A stretch of 64,000 nt of DNA from Thermothelomyces thermophilus ATCC 42464. Taxonomy: Eukaryota; Ascomycota; Sordariomycetes; Sordariales; Chaetomiaceae. The translations under genes were made by a program, and so were the position numbers. The stretch lies in contig NC_016475.1 in NCBI RefSeq assembly GCF_000226095.1, forward strand, positions 2,604,001-2,668,000. Reading direction: 5' to 3'. The notes beneath the pieces were generated by a model that had not been told where the DNA came from, ran no database searches, and worked only from the letters and a program-made list of their open reading frames with translations. This document shows, in pieces, positions 59,582 to 64,000 of this stretch; the stretch's first letter is position 1, and every line of letters begins with the position of its first letter.

Positions 59582-60216
59582 GTGAGGAGTATATACAGTA
59601 CAATGCATTGTTCCCTGTCCTCCGTACGCAAGATTTGCTTGGTGGTTATGATAGGGAAAACAAGGGGGCCAAACCTTTACGAAACGAAACTCGAAGAAGA
59701 CAAAGGAGGACTTCTCCATTCGAGGTTTGCTGTTTGGTTTGGATTGATATCTGTCACTTCTGAAGCTTGGCTCTTGGCGTGTTTAGGAAAGAATAGGGAG
59801 ACGTCCAGGACCCATGCCATAGCAACGAGGCTTATTCTTCGAAAATTGGGGCACATTGGAAACGACTTCTTGGTCAACTCGGGCACAAAGCATTGGAACT
59901 CACCCACCCGGGCTGATCCCATCCATGCGACACTGATACCCATCGATATAGTCGGTGCATCCATTTTATTCAACCAGCAGCAAAACACTCCAAACCGCGT
60001 GAATGCCTCTCTCATTCTACGGCATCGTCTCACTATAAGACTCCCTCGCTGATGTACTCACCATTACCGTACACTGATCAAGTCCGGCCCTTGATTACTT
60101 GGCCATTCAACTCCATCCCGACCCCATTTCGCTCCCAAACACACCAACCCAGGGGAGGAAAAAAAAGGAAGGAGACATATACAAGATAAATGAGATTTCG
60201 GGGTAGCACATACACC
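59582..60216. other. Intergenic region downstream of the peroxidase
   Basis: 3' flank of the peroxidase gene and promoter of the next small gene. Nothing further is seen. Confidence 0.5.
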
Positions 60217-60651
60217 ATGGTTCCCCCAACGAAACTCGCCCTGCTCATCCACCTCCTGGTCGAGACCCCGGCCTCCCTCTCCTTCCTCCTCGCCCCGCGC
60301 GCCCAGCTCCCCGGCGCCTCGCCCGAGGCCCGGCTCATCCTGCGCAACCTGGGCGGCTTGCTTGCCGCAACTAACCTAGCCGTGCTGGTCCTGCTCGGCA
60401 CTCCGCCGGCGGCGGCGCCCGAGACCCGCCAGCTCACGGCGCGGCTTTGCCTGTGTCTGGGGACGTACCACGTCTGGCCGATTCATCGCGCGTGGGCGCG
60501 GATGCGGTGGTCGTCGTCATCGTCCTCGTCGTCGTCTCGTGAGAAGGAAGGCAAGAAGGTGTTGGGAGGGCCGGTGGTGCACTTTGTGGTTCATGTCCTG
60601 TGTTTGGCAGCGTTGCTTGGGGCAGGGTTGGTTGGGGCGTTGGATGGGTGA
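60217..60651 (+). CDS. Small four-helix membrane protein, uncharacterised
   Basis: Single exon, 144 aa from the ATG at 60217. Another in-frame ATG at 60190 would add nine residues without hydrophobic character. Four hydrophobic segments: around LALLIHLLVETPASLSFLL, LILRNLGGLLAATNLAVLVL, ARLCLCLGTYHVWPIHRAW and FVVHVLCLAALLGAGLVGAL. I recall similar uncharacterised proteins in filamentous fungi with the same ETPA, RNLGGLL and YHVWP motifs. A poly-Ser tract lies in the loop before the last helix. Location and function are unknown. It converges with BFR2 across 162 bp that contain an AG microsatellite. Confidence 0.7.
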   Translation: MVPPTKLALLIHLLVETPASLSFLLAPRAQLPGASPEARLILRNLGGLLAATNLAVLVLLGTPPAAAPETRQLTARLCLCLGTYHVWPIHRAWARMRWSSSSSSSSSREKEGKKVLGGPVVHFVVHVLCLAALLGAGLVGALDG

Positions 60652-60768
60652 TGGATGCACGGTGGTGGCAGAATACGCTCGCCCAAGCAGAAAGATAATA
60701 GGAAGAAAAACGTTTGTTGGGACAAAGAGGCATAAACCTGTTGCATTGTATCCGACAGCTAGCCGGAA

Positions 60769-60788
60769 AGAGAGAGAGAGAGAGAGAG
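60769..60788 (+). repeat. (AG)n microsatellite
   Basis: About ten AG units in the short interval between two converging genes. Confidence 0.9.
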
Positions 60789-60813
60789 CCCCCCCATCCT
60801 CGCACACGCAGAC

Positions 60814-62791
60814 TCAACTCCTGAACAGCCTCAGGCCCTCCTCCTCGACGTTGACGCCGCCCATCTCCTCGTCCGACACGTCGTCTTCCTCCTTCAGCTC
60901 CATCTTCTGCCCAAACAATGTGCCGAACAGCCTGTCGATCGCGTGGTCTTCCCACGTCCGCCTGTCCTCGGGCGCCATGAAGTTCTGCAGCTTCTCGTGC
61001 ACCGTGTACCGCAGCTTCCGCCCCTTGCTGGCCCGCCTGTCGACCGTCTTCCTCGTCTTGTTCTCCTTCAGCGCCGCCCACCGGACCGTCGCGACCGACT
61101 CGCCCGGCAACCCCGTGTCTGAGCTGCGTTGGTCGACCAGCTCCTTGAGCAGCAGCTGGTAGAAGTCGGCGTCGTCGTAGATGTTGGCGTCCTCGTCCAC
61201 CTTCTTAGCCGCCTGCGCCGGTGCGCAGGAGCGGGGCGCGCGGGCGCGCTTGATTAGTCGCTCAGAGCTCAGGAGCTGCTCGTCGAGTGCCGAGACTAGC
61301 GTCTGAGTCTCCGAGCTGACCAGTCTCCGGGTCGAGAGCGCGACGCTGTTCTTCTTGACCCTCTCGGACCACTTGTCGAGCACTTTCCGCCGGTGGGCGT
61401 GGACGGCCTCCTCCACCATCTGCATGCTCTCCCAGATCGCCTGGCTCGGGGTGTCGAGGTCGATCTCGCGCTTCCTCTTGTCCCCGACTTTGGCTCTGCT
61501 GCTTTCCGGCATGAAGGTGTGCCTGACACTGTCGATCGTGTTCCACAGCTTGACGGCAGCCTCCTCGGCGGCTTGGTACGCTTCTGCAACGCTCTCGTGG
61601 CTCTTGTCGACCACAGTAAACGTGTTGGCAGCCACCAAGGCCTTCTGTAGCCGAATGCGGAGGTTCAGGATGGAGTCGAACGCACGGCGCTGCACGCGCA
61701 CTGCCATGCCCTTCTCGGCGTCTGCCTTGGCAGCCTGGGACATGGCCGCCACGATGCTCTTCTGCCCCTCAGTCGCCATCTTGCGCAACTGGGCGCGTTC
61801 GTCGCCGCCGCCGTCCATCTCGGCGTCTTGCTCTTCCTCCTCATCCTCGTCTTCTTCCTCGTCCTCCCCCCTATCCTCCCCTTCCCCGCTTTCGCTCCCT
61901 TCCTCATCGTCCTCACTCTCCACCTCGTCATCTTCCTCGCCCTCCTCCTCTTCATCGTCTTCCTCACCCTCGTCTTCATCGCCCTGGTCTTCCTCCGAGA
62001 CTTCAGCCTCCAGGTCGAAGAGGCGCGCACCGTCTTCGGCAATATCGGAGCCTTCCTCAGATACCTCTGGGCCGTCCTCTTCCTCCTCGGAGCCTTCCTC
62101 TCCGGCATTCTCTTCCCCCGACTCTTCTCCCGACGAGGACATGAAATCTGCAGCGGTGGGTCTCTTCTTAATTCGCCCGTTCGGCACCCTCGGCTTAGAA
62201 CTGCCGCGGAAGACAAAATCTTTGAGGGCTTCCTCGTCACTCTCGTTCAGCGCATTGTCGCTGCTAATCTCGGCGTCATCGTCGACATGGTCTGCCTCGA
62301 GATCCGCAGTCTCTGGGTCGTCGTACTTTTCTTCTTCTCCTTCCCCTTCCTCTTCCTCTTCCTCCTCCTCCTCCTCCTCCTCTTCTTCTTCCTCATCCTC
62401 ATCTTCGTCCCCATCTTCGTCCTCCTCACTGCTCTGCTCTAGTGCCGCTCTGCTGACGCGCGTACCTCGGTACTCCGGGCCAAGTGAGATGGGCTCTTTT
62501 TGGCGAAGCTTGCTCTTCCTGAAGCGGCAGATTAGACGAGGTTGAGCATTCTAGGAACATTCATGTAAACATACCCGACCTCGACGTAGTGCTCGGTCCC
62601 CGCGTTCTCATCTGCCGACTCCTCGCTGCCGCTTTCATCACTGTGATCGGGAGCTTCGTTTTCGATGTCGAAGTCTGCAATAACAGGTAAGCCGCGTGCT
62701 CGCTGGTCGGGCAAATCTGTCGCTCACCCTTTGCGATCTTCTCTTCAAACTCGGCAAACCGCCGAGAGCGGCCTTTGCGTGCTGTCGACAT
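60814..62791 (-). CDS. BFR2: BFR2 (AATF/Che-1 family), 90S pre-ribosome factor
   Basis: Exons 62791-62728, 62674-62575 and 62518-60814 (minus) give 622 aa; introns are 53 and 56 bp. The N-terminus (RSRRFAEFEEKIAKDFDIEN) and segment KLRQKEPISLGPEYRG are family marks. Long Asp/Glu runs follow. The AATF leucine-zipper-like region covers about residues 330-450, for example AFDSILNLRIRLQKALVAAN. The C-terminal TRAUB domain contains IYDDADFYQLLLKELVDQR, RRASKGRKLRYTVHEKLQNF and the end segment IDRLFGTLFGQ. Yeast Bfr2 is an essential nucleolar component of the small-subunit processome. It diverges from IND1 across 422 bp. Confidence 0.93.
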
Positions 62792-63213
62792 TTTGGGAAG
62801 TTTGTTGGTTCCTGAGTTGGCTCGAGTCGACTCGAGCTCCCCACATGGAAATTTTCAGGGAGCCGGAATGGCAGCCAGGAAATTTTGGCGGAGACAGATG
62901 GCAGAACTTGCCCGCTGCAGGCACCAGTGGGGGGTCTCGGATGCCACTGCCCAGGACCCGTGGACCCAGCTACACTGCTCTCTGACCAATCCGTACAGTG
63001 TCTTCCTACAGGGGATCCGGTCGGAAGCTCCACTAAACCCAAGCTTTCATCCATGATCGACTGCTTGAATTCCGTCAACAAGTGACGGCTCGAAACTCAT
63101 GATGTGAGCCTGGAGTATCGAAGACAAAAAAAAAAGTCATTTCGGCTCCAATCGGGACATGATGAATCAGAATTATTCAAGGTTAAACCGAATAATTATA
63201 TAATTATCCAACC
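62792..63213. promoter_or_regulatory. Divergent promoter region of BFR2 and IND1
   Basis: Start codons of BFR2 (minus) and IND1 (plus) lie 422 bp apart. The part near IND1 is AT-rich with a poly-A run. No specific site was assigned. Confidence 0.5.
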
Positions 63214-64000
63214 ATGCCGTCACGCATTTCCAGCCGCCTCTTCCACACCACCCGCGTGCTCCTCCACGAGAACCCGTTAGTAAGTTATATCTATCTCCCG
63301 CCCACCGTCCACCACCTGGGGCCGGCCTAGTTGATCAACCACCTCCGTTTACAAAAAAATAAAAAAAATTTAGGGTCTTCCACAAAAGGGCAGCATCCCC
63401 CGCTTCCAGCGCGGCCTCCCTACCAAGCGGCCCATCAAGGGCGTCGCCCACATCGTGGCCGTGTCGTCAGCAAAGGGCGGGGTCGGCAAGAGCACGGTGG
63501 CCGCCAACCTGTCGCTCGCGCTGGCGCGGCTGGGCCTGCGGGCGGGGATCCTGGACGCGGACATCTTCGGGCCGTCGGTGCCGACGCTCTTCGACCTGGC
63601 CGCGGCCGGCCCGCCGCGGCTGACGGCGGCGAACCAGCTGGTCCCGCTGACCAACTACGGCGTGCGCACCATGTCGCTCGGGTACCTGTCGCCGGACGAG
63701 GCGGCGCCCGTGGTCTGGCGCGGGCCGATGCTGCTCAAGGCGGTGCAGCAGCTGCTGCACGAGGTCGACTGGGCCGCGGCGGGCGGGGTCGACGTGCTGG
63801 TGCTGGACCTGCCCCCGGGCACGGGCGACGTGCAGCTGAGCATCGCGCAGCAGGTGCCCGTCGACGGCGCCGTCGTCGTCACCACCCCGCACCTGCTGGC
63901 CGTCAAGGACGCCGTCAAGGGCGTCGGCATGTTCGCCAAGGTTGGCGTCCCCGTGCTCGGCCTGGTGCAGAACATGAGCGTCTTCAGCTGCCCCTGCTGC
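63214..64000 (+). CDS. IND1: IND1, mitochondrial P-loop Fe-S assembly factor for complex I (partial)
   Basis: Exons 63214-63279 and 63373 onward, running off the window end; 231 complete codons are visible. The N-terminus (MPSRISSRLFHTTRVLLHEN) is a mitochondrial presequence. GLPQKGSIPRFQRGLPTKR is the family entry motif. The deviant Walker A is K56-GGVGK61-ST, followed by LDADIFGPSVPTLF, MSLGYL and LDLPPGTGDVQLS of the Mrp/Nbp35 NTPases. The visible end NMSVFSCPCC includes the CxxC that binds the bridging Fe-S cluster. Yarrowia Ind1 and human NUBPL deliver Fe-S clusters to complex I in the mitochondrial matrix. The 93-bp intron has an A-rich end before its TAG acceptor. The C-terminus lies beyond the window. 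Confidence 0.92.

Noticed and set aside
26048-63214. Gathering of complex I and mitochondrial genes (carrier, MWFE, IND1) as a functional cluster
   Set aside because: The genes are spread over 37 kb on mixed strands among unrelated housekeeping genes; chance proximity is enough.
1-64000. LTR retroelements, other virus-like elements or DNA transposons
   Set aside because: I saw no terminal repeats, no reverse transcriptase, integrase, capsid or transposase motifs, and no long inverted repeats.
1-64000. CRISPR arrays and other prokaryotic repeat systems
   Set aside because: The DNA is nuclear fungal sequence with spliced genes; the repeats seen are microsatellites and homopolymers only.

Overview
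The window reads as euchromatic nuclear DNA of a filamentous ascomycete, most likely a Sordariomycete close to the Sordariales/Chaetomiaceae. This rests on protein similarity recalled from memory plus architecture: GC-rich third codon positions, short introns (mostly 50-120 bp) with GTRNGT donors, internal CTAAC/CTGAC branch points and YAG acceptors, close gene packing on both strands, and a single-gene NUP98-NUP96 fusion. The exon models were assembled by hand; every internal junction listed keeps phase, and all but one intron are GT-AG.

Layout. 0.6-7.6 kb: a low-complexity charged protein, an EFM7-type methyltransferase, and two divergently transcribed four-helix membrane protein genes. 8.6-17.9 kb: a SNF2-family ATPase, an anion/allantoate-type MFS transporter and the Ran-binding protein YRB30, all on the minus strand. 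18.6-22.8 kb: translation release factor SUP35/eRF3 and a short-chain dehydrogenase. 22.8-26.0 kb: a gene-poor gap. 26.0-32.5 kb: a mitochondrial oxoglutarate-type carrier and the deadenylase subunit PAN2. 33.6-47.8 kb (minus): NUP98-NUP96, an epsin and a SAS3-like MYST acetyltransferase with a PHD finger. 48.6-52.0 kb: the complex I MWFE (NDUFA1) subunit, tRNA thiolase NCS6/CTU1 and ribosomal protein eL8. 53.8-56.5 kb: a beta-carbonic anhydrase and an ornithine cyclodeaminase-family protein. 56.5-58.4 kb: a second gene-poor stretch. 58.4-64.0 kb: a secreted class II-type peroxidase, a small four-helix membrane protein, the ribosome-biogenesis factor BFR2, and the complex I Fe-S assembly ATPase IND1, cut by the window edge.

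Most genes are housekeeping, and many concern RNA or translation (EFM7, SUP35, PAN2, NCS6, eL8, BFR2), nuclear transport (YRB30, NUP98-96) or complex I (MWFE, IND1). They lie on alternating strands with separate promoters, so this is ordinary gene density and not an operon. I found no tRNA or rRNA gene, no CRISPR array, no intact transposon and no secondary-metabolite cluster. I did not find a clearly new biological system. The most unusual signals are a 4-nt microexon in the MWFE gene, a GC-AG intron directly after a 21-nt first exon in PAN2, a recurrent intergenic TACGGAGTA motif, a duplicated short motif in a membrane-protein tail, and an intron that splits the SUP35 prion-like domain.
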